Source: Gp6-AA40 sp963742105
Lineage (GTDB): Bacteria; Acidobacteriota; Vicinamibacteria; Vicinamibacterales; UBA2999
Assembly: GCA_963742105.1 (NCBI GenBank)
Contig: CAVUKN010000002.1
Span: forward strand, 496,001-560,000
Length of the DNA: 64,000 nt
Direction of reading: 5' to 3'
The notes beneath the pieces were generated by a model. The model saw only the letters and a program-made list of their open reading frames with translations. It made no database searches and was not told where the DNA came from. This document shows positions 37,611 to 46,712 of this stretch, in pieces; positions within the stretch are counted from its first letter, which is position 1, and each line of letters begins with the position of its first letter. Both the position numbers and the translations under genes were made by a program.

Positions 37611-38133
37611 CCGTCGCAGCCTGCACGACATCGCGGCTATCATCGCGCGCCGCCGTGTGGCGGCCGGATTCATTCTGGGGGCTCTCGTCTTCTGGTTCGC
37701 GCGCCCGACGCCGCGGACCCTCGCCATCGGCGCCGTCGTCGCGATTGCGGGAGAGGTGATGCGCATCTGGGCGGCCGGTCACCTGGAGAAGGGCCGGGAG
37801 GTAACCGCGTCTGGCCCGTACGCACTCACCCGCCATCCGCTTTACCTGGGGTCGGCACTGATCGCCGCCGGCATCGTGATCGCGGCCGCCAACGTGGCCA
37901 TCGCCATCGTCGTGGCAACGTATTTCGCGGTCACCATCACTGCGGCCATCCGAACCGAAGAGGCGCAGCTCACCGAACGCTTCGGCGCTCAATACCCCGC
38001 GTACCGCGAAGGGCGATCGCGGACCGTACGCCGCAGGTTCAGCGCCGCTCGCGCCATTCGCAACCGCGAGTATCGAGCCCTGGTTGGCCTGGCGCTCGCT
38101 CTGGCGCTCCTTGCGTGGAAGACCATGCCTTGA
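37603..38133 (+). CDS. Isoprenylcysteine carboxyl methyltransferase (ICMT/PEMT)-like membrane protein
   Basis: 176 residues with four to five hydrophobic helices. The conserved ICMT/PEMT motif is ASGPYALTRHPLYLGSALIAAGIVI, followed by RTEEAQLTERFGAQYPAYREGRSR, whose E-x-x-L...FG..Y.AYR residues line the SAM and acceptor site. Bacterial members methylate lipids or unknown acceptors. It overlaps waaC at its start and the next gene at its stop (TGATG), so it is probably co-translated with both. That suggests an envelope role. Confidence 0.82.
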   Translation: MADRRSLHDIAAIIARRRVAAGFILGALVFWFARPTPRTLAIGAVVAIAGEVMRIWAAGHLEKGREVTASGPYALTRHPLYLGSALIAAGIVIAAANVAIAIVVATYFAVTITAAIRTEEAQLTERFGAQYPAYREGRSRTVRRRFSAARAIRNREYRALVGLALALALLAWKTMP

Positions 38134-39630
38134 TGGAGCACGATCCGCGGTCCAGCCGTTTCCCGACACCATTACTGCTCGTGGCCATGCTGCCGTTCGT
38201 CGTGCTCTGCACGATGAACTCGGCTACCTATCGCTACGGTGCCTCGGACCAGGCGTTCTACATACCGGCGGCCATTCTGGTGATGCACCCCGATTATTTT
38301 CCCCGAGACGCATCGCTGATTCGGGCGCAGTCCACGCTGACGCTGGTGGACGACGCGATGGGCACGGTGTCATCGCTCACCGGGATCGGATTGCCGGCGC
38401 TGTCGTTCGGCGCGTATGTGGGATCACTGCTCCTGCTGGCGTTTGCCGCGTGGCTAATCGCGGCGCGGCTGTATAAAACGCACTGGGCAGCGCTGGCGCT
38501 GCTGGCCGCACTGACTTTGCGTCACTCGATTTCGCGAACGGGAACGAACACACTCGAGGGCTACTTTCATCCGCGGCAGCTGGCGTTCGCACTGGGTGCG
38601 CTGGCTGTCGCCTTCATTCTCCGACGGCGTGTGGCCGCGGCGGCCGCTGCAGTCGTCCTCGCGGCCGCGATCCATCCGACGACCGCGATGTGGTTCGGCA
38701 TCTGGTTGGGCGTCGCGGTTGGGATCAATGAGCCGCGGTGGCGCAGGGTCGTGGCGGTGGCGGTCACCGTCGGAGCCGTTGCGACTGTTGTGGCTCTGAC
38801 TATCGGCCCACTTGCCAGCCGCCTCTCAGTGATGGACGCCGCGTGGCTCGCCACACTCGACACCAAGGACTACTTGTTCCCGCTCGAGTGGCCCGCGGCG
38901 ACGTGGCTCTTCAACCTGGCATACGTAGCGGTGATCGTCGCCATCTACCGCTGGCGGCGTGCGAACGGGCTTGCCCGCGACGCCGAAACCGGCGTGGCGA
39001 TGGGAGCGCTGTCACTGGTGGTGGTATTCGTCGCCGTGCTGCCCTTCAACGCGGCGCACGTGGCGCTCGCTGTGCAGCTGCAGGCGAGCCGCATGTTCTG
39101 GATGCTCGACTTCCTCGCCACGATCTACATCGTCTGGGCGGCTGCGGAAGGACCGGTAGCGAAGCCAATACGGGCGCAGATCGCGGCGGCAACCCTGGTC
39201 GTGCTCTCAGTGGCGCGCGGCGGATACGTCACGTTCGTCGAATTTCCGCTACGGCCGCTCGTGCAGATTGATATTCCGGACAATGATTGGGGACGCGCGA
39301 TGGCGTGGGCCAGATCGACCGACGTGCGTTCGCATTGGCTGGCGGATCCGATTCACGCCGCACGCTACGGCATGAGCCTGCGCGTGGCCGCCGGGCGGGA
39401 CGTGTTCGTGGAAGGCATCAAGGATGCCGCGATCGGCATGTACGATCGCGGCATCGCAATCCGCACCAGGGACCGACTGGCTGCGATCGGCAACTTCGAC
39501 GCATTGACCCCCGACAAGGCACGAACGCTCGCGTGCGACATACGACATCGACTATCTGCTGGCGGAACGGCCGTTCGACTTGCCGCTCGCCTTCCAAAGC
39601 GGCAACCTGCGGATTTACCGGCTGCGGTAG
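38133..39630 (+). CDS. GT-C-like polytopic membrane protein (frameshift near end)
   Basis: About 498 residues and at least ten hydrophobic helices; not assignable to a named family with certainty. The first extracytoplasmic loop (SATYRYGASDQAFYIPAAILVMHPDYFPRDASLI) resembles acidic loops of GT-C transferases, and ISRTGTNTLEGYFHPRQLAFALGALAVAFIL is distinctive. The tail domain contains DNDWGRAMAWARSTDVRSHWLADP, and after a shift near 39540 ends DYLLAERPFDLPLAFQSGNLRIYRLR, a common ending of bacterial mannosyltransferase-like proteins. The ATG overlaps the previous stop. A role in moving or polymerising lipid-linked sugars is inference from position. Confidence 0.65.
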
Positions 39631-39687
39631 CGGGGCAAGGGGGCAGGGGCGAGGGGGCAGGGGCGAGGGGCCATGTGCAGGGGGCAA
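39631..39687 (+). repeat. G-rich heptamer tract (G4-prone)
   Basis: Five tandem 7-mers alternating GGGGCRA and GGGGGCA, then GGGGCC. There are six runs of 4-5 G separated by 2-3 nt on the plus strand, immediately after the stop of the membrane protein. No complementary C-rich arm is present. Confidence 0.85.
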
Positions 39688-39690
39688 TAG

Positions 39691-39710
39691 GGCGGGCCTT
39701 CAGGCCCGCC
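39691..39710. terminator. Bidirectional hairpin between convergent genes
   Basis: GGCGGGCCT and AGGCCCGCC form a perfect 9-bp stem with a 2-nt loop, between a plus-strand and a minus-strand gene end. There is no T-tract, so intrinsic termination is uncertain. The same type of hairpin occurs after tpiA. Confidence 0.5.
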
Positions 39711-39716
39711 GGAGGA

Positions 39717-40595
39717 TCACCCTCGCACGAACACATAGTTGTACAGCTCGGGGAACTTCTCGACATTGAACGTTGGTGAGCGCTTCCGGTGCAACAGGCG
39801 GAATCCGGCTCGCTCGATCTCGGCGATCGCTGCGACGTCGTCCGCGGATGCGCCGTCGAACTCGACGAGCAACGATTTCAGCCGGGTGTCCCGCAGCGTC
39901 CGGGCCGCGCCGCGAATGACCCGCGCCTCGATGCCGTCGACGTCGATCTTGATGTGCGTCGGGAACGGTTCCGGCTGGAACTCGAGGAACGCATCGAGGG
40001 AGAAGGTGATGCTTCCCTGCTGGAACGACGGTGTGAACGGACGCTGCTGCCAGTCGAGCGCGGCTCCGAAGTTGTGCAACGACTCGCCGGCCCTGAATCG
40101 GGACAGGTACAGGTAGTCGAGCCCCTGCCGGTCAGACAACGCGACCGCCACGCACGCGATGCGATCACCCAGGCCGTTGAGAAAAATGTTCTGGTTGATC
40201 AGCCCGTAATTCTGCGATTCCGGCTCGAACGCGACCACGCGTACCGATCGGCTCGCGGCGTAGATCGAATACAAACCGATATTCGCGCCGATGTCGAACA
40301 GAACATCACCCGGCGCGAACGTATCGATCCACTCGATTGTCTCGGGCTCCTTGGTCAGGAACGTCCGGGCGCGCCACGCGACCGTCCGGTTGGGACACAC
40401 GAACGCATAGGTGACGCCGTCCTTCGTGACCTGCTTGATGCGGCCAACCTTCTTGAGGACGTCCCTCGGCGTTGTCGGTGCCGACCGCCGGCGAACGGCC
40501 CGCAGGAAGCGGCGCACCGCCCGGTCCGCCGATGGCCATCTGGTGGCGGCGCGCGCCGCGAGTTGCGCCAGGGTTGGTCCGACGGAAGCACTCAT
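39717..40595 (-). CDS. FkbM family methyltransferase
   Basis: 292 residues. The SAM-binding core is FAPGDVLFDIGANIGLYSIYAASRSVRVVAFEPESQNYGLINQNIFLNGL. The FkbM hallmark THIKIDVDGIEARVIRGAARTL is followed by LKSLLVEFDG and FRLLHRKRSPTFNVEKFPELYNYVFVR. FkbM proteins O-methylate sugars and small molecules. As the last gene of the LPS core operon it may methylate a core sugar, which is inference. Start at MSASVGPTLAQLAARAATR; an ATG eleven codons upstream overlaps the kdoO stop region. Confidence 0.88.
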   Translation of the reverse strand: MSASVGPTLAQLAARAATRWPSADRAVRRFLRAVRRRSAPTTPRDVLKKVGRIKQVTKDGVTYAFVCPNRTVAWRARTFLTKEPETIEWIDTFAPGDVLFDIGANIGLYSIYAASRSVRVVAFEPESQNYGLINQNIFLNGLGDRIACVAVALSDRQGLDYLYLSRFRAGESLHNFGAALDWQQRPFTPSFQQGSITFSLDAFLEFQPEPFPTHIKIDVDGIEARVIRGAARTLRDTRLKSLLVEFDGASADDVAAIAEIERAGFRLLHRKRSPTFNVEKFPELYNYVFVRG

Positions 40596-40608
40596 CGGCA
40601 ACAGCTGA

Positions 40609-41508
40609 TCACGCGAGCTTCCGTCCAATCAGGTGCTCGAGCACGCGCAGCGGCGCCGACCGCTCGTTGCGGAGAGACGAGACGGGGACGTAGAACGTCT
40701 GCTCGAGCTGATGGATGCCGGATAGCGCCGCATGCGGAACCTGGTCGGTGTAGACCATCCAGGTGCTGCCCGCGGGGAAGCTGTGGATGACGTGATCGGG
40801 CTGGGCCTGGTAATCGCCGTCCGCCTTCATGCGATCGTGGAGCTGCAGCATGTAGTGATCGTAGGGCGTCCGCACCTCCTTGGTCATGCGAACGAGGTAC
40901 ATGCCGAGATGGCTGCCCGGGACCGGGGCGTGCAGCGAAGGGCGAAAGCGGCGAGCGACTTCGTCGAACGAACCGCCAACCTTCCAGGTCCGCGGCTGCC
41001 CCGACGGATTGATGTTGCTGAACACACGCAGGATGCGCTTGCCGCGCATCGGCATCGACGGAAACGCGTCGACATGAAGCCGGGTGTCATCGGCCCGCCA
41101 CGACGATGCCCGGCCGGCGATTTCCACCGGGCGCAGGCTGCCGCGACCGTGTTCCAGCGCCGACGCGTAGGACGGCAGCAGATGGCGCACCAACGCTCCA
41201 GTGGTGCGCGCGAACCGGTCCAGCAACCCGCGGAGCTGCTCCAACGCGGTGCCCTGTGCCTGTGTGCCACCGACCTTGCCGGTGGCCGGGTTGAAGCTGA
41301 CGTTCTTCGCGCCGTGGACCGACGCCGGATCCAGGAACGTCAGTTCTGGTGTCGTGAGCTCGAATCGGAGATTCGGAAAGAAGATGATGCCGCCGCCTTC
41401 GAGGGCATCTGTCGCTGCGTCGGTGACCGACGCCGGCTGGACGTCGTCCCACGCGTGCGACTCGATGGTGAAGAGTCTCATCAGGTTCTTGTCGATCGGC
41501 AACCGCAT
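40609..41508 (-). CDS. kdoO: Kdo hydroxylase family protein (Fe(II)/2OG oxygenase)
   Basis: KdoO-type enzymes hydroxylate carbon 3 of the outer Kdo residue of LPS to give Ko, using Fe(II) and 2-oxoglutarate. 299 residues. Predicted iron ligands are H145 and D147 (TRLHVDAFPSMPMRGKRILRVFSNINPSGQPRTWKVG) and H259 (TDQVPHAAL). LEGGGIIFFPNLRF and NVSFNPATGKVGG are further family-like blocks. Its place directly after the heptose genes and with waaA and lpxK in one operon supports an LPS role. The ATG overlaps the last codons of hldC. Intact. Confidence 0.85.
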   Translation of the reverse strand: MRLPIDKNLMRLFTIESHAWDDVQPASVTDAATDALEGGGIIFFPNLRFELTTPELTFLDPASVHGAKNVSFNPATGKVGGTQAQGTALEQLRGLLDRFARTTGALVRHLLPSYASALEHGRGSLRPVEIAGRASSWRADDTRLHVDAFPSMPMRGKRILRVFSNINPSGQPRTWKVGGSFDEVARRFRPSLHAPVPGSHLGMYLVRMTKEVRTPYDHYMLQLHDRMKADGDYQAQPDHVIHSFPAGSTWMVYTDQVPHAALSGIHQLEQTFYVPVSSLRNERSAPLRVLEHLIGRKLA

Positions 41509-42032
41509 TCAGAGGATAGCAGACGGAAATCGGGAACGATTGGCAGTTGTCTTATCGCGGAGCGTCCAGCAGATCCGGGCCAGGAGATCGCGGGTCGAAT
41601 GATCCTTCGGGTCCCCGACGATTGCCGTGCGGCCGCCGTAGCTCTGAACGATGGCGCGTTCAGGAACAGACTCGACGGTGTAGTCGGTGCCCTTGCAGTG
41701 CACGTCGGGGTGCAGCAGTTCGAGCAGTGGGCCGACGGTCGGCTCGGGAAAGATCACGACGAAGTCGACGCAGCGCAACGCCGCCACCAGAGCGGCGCGA
41801 TGTTCGGCCGACAGGATCGGCCGCCCCTCACCTTTCAGCAGCCTGACGCTGGCATCGTCGTTCAACGCGACGACCAGCACGTCGGCCTCCTGCGGCCGAC
41901 GCCTCGAGGTAGCGAACGTGCCCGACGTGGAGCAGGTCGAAGCAGCCGTTGGCGAACGCCACTGATCCGGCCGGCGCGTCGCTCGCTGGCGACGCGCATC
42001 GCGAGTTGCTCGCGTTCCAGCACCTCACCCAT
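41509..42032 (-). CDS. hldC: D-glycero-beta-D-manno-heptose 1-phosphate adenylyltransferase (frameshifted)
   Basis: Activates heptose 1-phosphate to ADP-heptose. Start MGEVLEREQLAMRVASERRAGR at 42032 with GGAGA just upstream. After frameshifts near 41970 and 41890 the nucleotidyltransferase motif reads VAFANGCFDLLHVGHVRYLEASA (HxGH). VVALNDDASVRLLKGEGRPILSAEHRAALVAAL, DFVVIFPEPTV and DVHCKGTDYTVESVPERAIVQSYGG follow. The kinase half is a separate gene just upstream, unlike the fused HldE of enteric bacteria, unless the lost junction hides a fusion. Confidence 0.85.
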
Positions 42033-42035
42033 GTC

Positions 42036-43131
42036 TCTCCGCGCCTCTCCGGAGGTTCGTGCGCCCGCGCGACGTTCCGCCGGTCGCCGGGCCTGCGTCG
42101 CGACCCCTGCGCTTCGCGGTCCCCGTCGGCGCGCACAGCGTTCCGCAGTTCGTCCGGGCTCACCGTGGCCGTCCCGCGCTTCATGACCACGAGACCGCCG
42201 GCGTAGTTGGCGAGCGCGCGCTGCCGCCTCGAACGTGGCGCCGGCGGCGAGCGCCAGCGACAGTGTCGCCATGACCGTGTCGCCGGCTCCGGTGACGTCG
42301 GCGATCTCGTCGGAGCCGTAGATGGGAATGTGCACGGTTGTCGAGTCCGGTGACGAACAAGCGCCATGCCACGGCTGCCGCGCGTGATCAGCACCGCCTG
42401 CATCTTCGTCTGTTCGAGAATCGCGCGACCCGCGCGTTCGAGCACGCGCATGTCGTCGTTGATGCGGACACCGAGCGCCTGCTCGACTTCCGACTCATTG
42501 GGCGTGCACGCCGTCAGTCCGCGGTATTGCAGCAGCTGATAGCGGCTGTCGACGAGCACCGGGATCGGATGGCCGTCGCGCTTCAGCGTGGCGCGCAGCC
42601 GCGATACGAGGGCGGGCGTCACCAATCCCGAACCGTAATCCGAAACCAGCACCGCATCGGCGCGTCCGACCGCCGCGAGCGCGGCGCGCTCGAACGCCGC
42701 ACGCGTCCTGCGCGTCCGCCACCTGGCTGACGCCGCGATCGATTCGGACCACCTGCTGCTTCGCCGAATGGATGCCGCCCGCGAGGATGCGGGTCTTGAC
42801 CGGTCGTCACGCGGCCGGCGCACTCGCACCACCGCACGGGTGTCGACGCGCCGATGCAGCGAGTTCAGGAGGCGGGTCGCCGGCTCGTCGCGGCCGACGA
42901 CAGACGCGAGGGCAGCGCACACCGCCAAGGGCGGCGACGTTGTTGGCGGCGTTGCCGCCCGCGCCCGGCAGGATTTCGGTCGAGGTCGTACTCGAGAATG
43001 AGAACCGGCGCCTCGCGCGAAACGCGGGCGACGCGCCCATAGACGAACTCGTCGGCCACGACGTCGCCGATGACCGCGACCGTGCGGCCCCGCAGCGCCG
43101 CAATCAGCGCGAGGAGCTGCGAAGAATCCAA
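42036..43131 (-). CDS. hldA: D-glycero-beta-D-manno-heptose-7-phosphate kinase (frameshifted)
   Basis: PfkB-family sugar kinase that makes heptose 1,7-bisphosphate. Start MDSSQLLALIAALRGRTVAVIGDVVADEFVYGRVARVSREAPVLILEYD. Frameshifts near 42990, 42930, 42725, 42350 and 42230 break it. The pieces read GAGGNAANNVAALGG, DAVLVSDYGSGLVTPALVSRL, VLVDSRYQLLQYRGLTACTPNESEVEQALG and IADVTGAGDTVMATLSLALAAG, the last being the PfkB signature with catalytic Asp in GAGD. The stop is not certain because of the shifts; the 3' limit is set at the hldC start. Confidence 0.83.
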
Positions 43132-43203
43132 CCTGCGGCCTCCATCAAATCGTTGAGGATAGCATCCGGCTGCGGCGCGCCCTCGGGCGCCGGTCGATGC
43201 GTC

Positions 43204-43677
43204 TCACTGCGTCCCGGTCCGAATCAGGATCGTGCGGGTCCCCGCACCGATGCCGGCCTGCACGTCGCGCCACCAGTCGCCCACCATCCACGACCGGGTC
43301 ACGTCGATGCCGAGATCGGCCGCGGCGCGGCGAAGCAGCCCTGACGCCGGCTTGCGGCAGTCGCACTCGATTCCGTAACGAGGGTCGACCGACCCGGGGT
43401 AGTGCGGGCAGTAGTAGTAACCGTCGATCCGGGCGCCGGCGGCGTTCAGCATGGCGTCGAGCGCGGCATGGGTCGCCTGCACGTGGGCTTCGTCGAAATA
43501 GCCGCGGCCCACTCCTGACTGGTTCGTGATCACTACCACCGCAAAGCCGGCGTCGTTCAGCTGGCGGATGGCGTCGGCCGACCAGGGCAGCAGATCGATC
43601 TGCGAGAGGTCGCGCAAGAAGCCGACGTCTTCGATGATCGTCCCATCGCGATCGAGAAAGACGGCGGGTCGGCTCAT
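43204..43677 (-). CDS. gmhB: D-glycero-beta-D-manno-heptose 1,7-bisphosphate 7-phosphatase
   Basis: HAD phosphatase between the heptose kinase and adenylyltransferase steps. MSRPAVFLDRDGTIIEDVGFL carries the DxDGT nucleophile motif. VVVITNQSGVGRGYFDE is motif II, and YYCPHYPGSVDPRYGIECDCRKPASGLLRRAAADLGID carries the zinc-binding Cys/His cluster and motif III Lys. WMVGDWWRDVQAGIGAGTRTILI is motif IV. 157 residues, intact. The ATG overlaps the waaF stop (ATGA). Confidence 0.95.
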   Translation of the reverse strand: MSRPAVFLDRDGTIIEDVGFLRDLSQIDLLPWSADAIRQLNDAGFAVVVITNQSGVGRGYFDEAHVQATHAALDAMLNAAGARIDGYYYCPHYPGSVDPRYGIECDCRKPASGLLRRAAADLGIDVTRSWMVGDWWRDVQAGIGAGTRTILIRTGTQ

Positions 43678-44793
43678 GCGTCGCGCCGCGTCGGGTGAGG
43701 CTGGTTCGCACTGTCGGCTCGCGCCAATGCGCGCTCGAGCGAGGCCAGGACGGATGCCGGCATCAGGCCCTTCATGCACCGATGATCGATCGGACACTCA
43801 CGCAGCATGCACGGCCGGCACCACACGGGGTTGAGCAGGACGTCGCGGTAGCCATTCGCCCGGGTCAGCGGCGCCGTTTCGGTCTCGCGGGTTGGACCGA
43901 ACAGCGCGACCAGCGGTGTGCCGATCGGCCCCCGCGAGGTGCATCGCGCCGGAGTCGTTGGACAGGCATGCGGCCGATGTGGCCAGCACACCAGCCAGTC
44001 CGTGCAGCGACGTGAGTCCCACCATGTCGATTGGCTGCGCCGCACGCGCCGACTCGTGTTGCAGAATCATCCGGATGGCCTCGGCATCGCCGGCGCTGCC
44101 GACCAGCACCGTGCGCACAGCGAGATCCCGCCCAAGCGAAGCAATCACTTCGGCAAAGTACCTGGGCAGCCATCGCTTGGCAGTGCCGTAGGCGGCACCT
44201 GGCGCCATCGCCACCAGTGTCTGCCGCCCGTCCCATCCGGCATCACCCAGTTGCTCGCGCGCCTGCTGCCGGAGGGCATCAGGCACGTCGACTCGCGGCT
44301 CGAGCGGTCCAGGCGCAACGCCCAGCGATTCGGTCAGCTGCTGGTAGTAGCGTCCGTGGTGCACCGATGCGCGCGGCACGCGCACGGGGCGCGTCAGCAG
44401 CCGATGGCGCCAGTCGGTCGCGTATCCCCACCGCTCGACGAAGCGAGCGCGACTCGCCAGCCAGGCGGTGGCGAATGAGTTCGGCAGCATCAGCGCCACG
44501 CCTGAGCCTGACCCGCCGGCGTTGCGCGCATCCGGATCACAGGACCGATGCAACGCGACGATATCTTCCCGAAGGATGCGAGCTGCGAACGGGCGCGCAC
44601 GCCACTTCAGCGTGACCACCGCGTCGATGCCGGGCACCAGGTCGAACAGGCTTGCCACCGAGGAGCGTGCCGCCACGACAAACCTCGACCTGGCGAAATG
44701 CCGCCGGACATCGGCGATGGCCGGGAGCGCCATGACCGCGTCGCCGAGCCAGTTCGGCGCGAAGATGCACACGCAGTCGGGCTCAGTCGTCAA
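43674..44793 (-). CDS. waaF: LPS heptosyltransferase II (frameshifted near end)
   Basis: Adds the second heptose of the inner core (GT9). CIFAPNWLGDAVMALPAIADVRRHF, ALMLPNSFATAWLASRARFVERWGY, LVAMAPGAAYGTAKRWLPRYFAEVI and VGLTSLHGLAGVLATSAACLSNDSGAMHLAGA are WaaF hallmarks. After a frameshift near 43935 the end reads TPLVALFGPTRETETAPL and CRPCMLRECPIDHRCM. The start is uncertain: TTG at 44793 overlaps the lpxL end, and GTG at 44772 gives the family-like VCIFAPNW. The frame runs without a stop from lpxL upstream because of shifts there, creating a false fusion. Confidence 0.88.
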
Positions 44794-45702
44794 CGCCGGC
44801 CTCGGTTCCCGCCTCCACTGGCGACGACTCGGGACGGCTGCGCCAGCGGCGGTGCATCCACAGCCACAGCTCCGGGTTGCGGCGCACGTACATCTCGAGC
44901 ACGTCGGTGCACCGCTGGGTGAACTCGCGAATGGACTCTGCCGATTCGTCACGCGGCGGCTCGATCGGATGGTCGAAGACGCAGTCGATACCGGCCGCCG
45001 CCGATCGGAAACGCGAACGATGGAATGACCACGGCGCCGGTACGGGCCGCGAGCGCCCCGACCGCACTGGTCGTCGCCGCCGGCCGCTGGAAGAAGTCGA
45101 CGTAGATCGCGTCCGGCGTCTGCAGATGCTGATCGATGAGGATCGCCACGCCGCGATTGGCCGCCAGCTCGCGAAGAATCTTCCGTACCGCGCCCTGACG
45201 ATAGATGACGCTGTTGCCGGTGCGAGCAGCGAATTCGTTCGAGCATCTCGTGCAGGTATGGGTTGTCGAGCGGGCGCGCCAGCACCGACGCCGGTTTGGC
45301 GTGCAGCGGCAGCATCATTCCCTGCACTTCCCAGTACCCGAAGTGTCCGGTGATCAACAGTACGCCGCGGCCATGCTGGTACGCCTGGTTCACGCGTTCC
45401 ACGCCGTCCACGTCGACCAGGGCCCTGGTTTCAGCCTCGGTCATCGTGGCGAACTTCAGCAGCTCGAGCAGCACCGCGGCGAAGTGCGCGAACATCGCCC
45501 GCGCGATGTTCTCGATCTCTTCGCGCGATCGCGACGGAAACGCGCGGCTCAGGTTCTCCAGCGCAATTCGCCGCCTCGAGTTGTCGAAGTAGAACGCCAA
45601 CCGGCCAAGCCGATGGCCGATCTCGCGAACCGTCCGCATCGGCAATGGCCGGACCAGCGTCATGACACTGCGAACCAGCAGCAGTTCCAGCCGATGCCTC
45701 AC
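44783..45702 (-). CDS. lpxL: Lipid A late acyltransferase (LpxL/HtrB-like, frameshifted)
   Basis: Transfers a secondary acyl chain to Kdo2-lipid IVA at the inner membrane. The GTG start overlaps the lpxK stop. A short hydrophobic N-terminus and FYFDNSRRRIALENLSRAFPSRSREEIENIARAMFAHFA lead to the HX4E catalytic motif in LLITGHFGYWEVQGMML. After a shift near 45220 the protein continues as VRKILRELAANRGVAILIDQHLQTPDAIYVDFF, the conserved DQ motif region. After another near 45000 it continues as CTDVLEMYVRRNPELWLWMHRRWRSRP, the typical acyltransferase ending. LpxM-like specificity cannot be excluded. Confidence 0.85.
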
Positions 45703-46712
45703 CGGCGCACCTGCGCCGGGCCGATGCGGTCAAGCAGCCAGCGTGTGAACGCGTCCCGCGGGTTCGATATCGCGCGTCAATCGGCAGGAACATCATCGGA
45801 ATAGGGCCGGCGGCCATGCTCTCGAGCCGAACGGCATCCTTCTCGGTCGTCAGGATCGCGTCGGCGCGATACCCGGCGCGCGATCGCCTGCACCTTCTCC
45901 ACGTCTTCTGGGCGTGAACCAGTGATGATCGGGGAACGTGATCTGCTCTTCGACCGCGTAGCCGAGTTCCTGCACGGCGTCCACCAACCGCTCGGGACGC
46001 GCGATCGCCGCAACGACGACGACCCGACGCGGCGGTTGCACAACGGCTGCACCGAACGGCGTCACCAGTTGCAGTGGCCGATAACCGGACGCGCACGACG
46101 AACGATTGCTTCGCGCCGACTCGGGACGCCAGTGGCCCTGCCTGCGCGCGGCCGGTCACGAGCAGGGCATCCGCGCGCGCGGCCGCCTCGAGCGGTTCTC
46201 GCAAACGTCCGGCTGGCAGCACCTGCTCCGCGAGATCCGCCTCCGCCATCAAGCAGCAGATCGACGGTGCGCGCCAGTCGCAGGTGCTGGAACCCGTCAT
46301 CCAGGATCAGCACGTCGCGCCCCCAGCCGGTCGCGCGCGATCAGACCCGCCTGGTAGCGATTCGGCGCCGACGACGACGGCCACACCGGTCAGCCGGCGA
46401 GCCAGGAGCTGCGGCTCATCGCCGGACACGTCAACAGGAGCGAGCACCGCCGCGCCATCGCTGACGATGGCCACAGCGTGCGTGGTGTCGCGTCGCTTGT
46501 AGCCGCGGCTGATCACGGCCGGCGCGTATCCGTTGTCACGCAGCAGCTCCGCCAGCATCGCGACGACAGGTGTCTTGCCGCTCCCGCCGACGACGAGGTT
46601 CCCGACGCTCACGACCGGTACGCCGAGCTGCCGCTGACGCGCGCGGACGCTGCTCGTACCAGTGCCGCCGGAACCGCGTCACCTGTCCGTAGACGGCGCT
46701 CAGAGGATTCAA
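45699..46712 (-). CDS. lpxK: Tetraacyldisaccharide 4'-kinase (heavily frameshifted)
   Basis: Phosphorylates the lipid A precursor at the 4' position. The start is a TTG whose TTGA overlaps the waaA stop: NPLSAVYGQVTRFRRHWYEQ. After shifts it reads VVSVGNLVVGGSGKTPVVAMLAELLRDNGYAPAVISRGYKRRD, where GNLVVGGSGKTP is the LpxK P-loop. Then DVLILDDGFQHLRLARTVDLLL, the conserved DDGFQH, and ILTTEKDAVRLESMA. The end DAFTRWLLDRIGPAQVRR overlaps the lpxL GTG. At least five single-base shifts (about 46630, 46320, 46250, 46100 and 45900) interrupt it. Confidence 0.85.

Noticed and set aside
43798..45702. A 634-codon frame apparently fusing LpxL to WaaF
   Set aside because: The central part is out of frame with both families; other frames give LpxL its proper end at 44783 and WaaF its own start.
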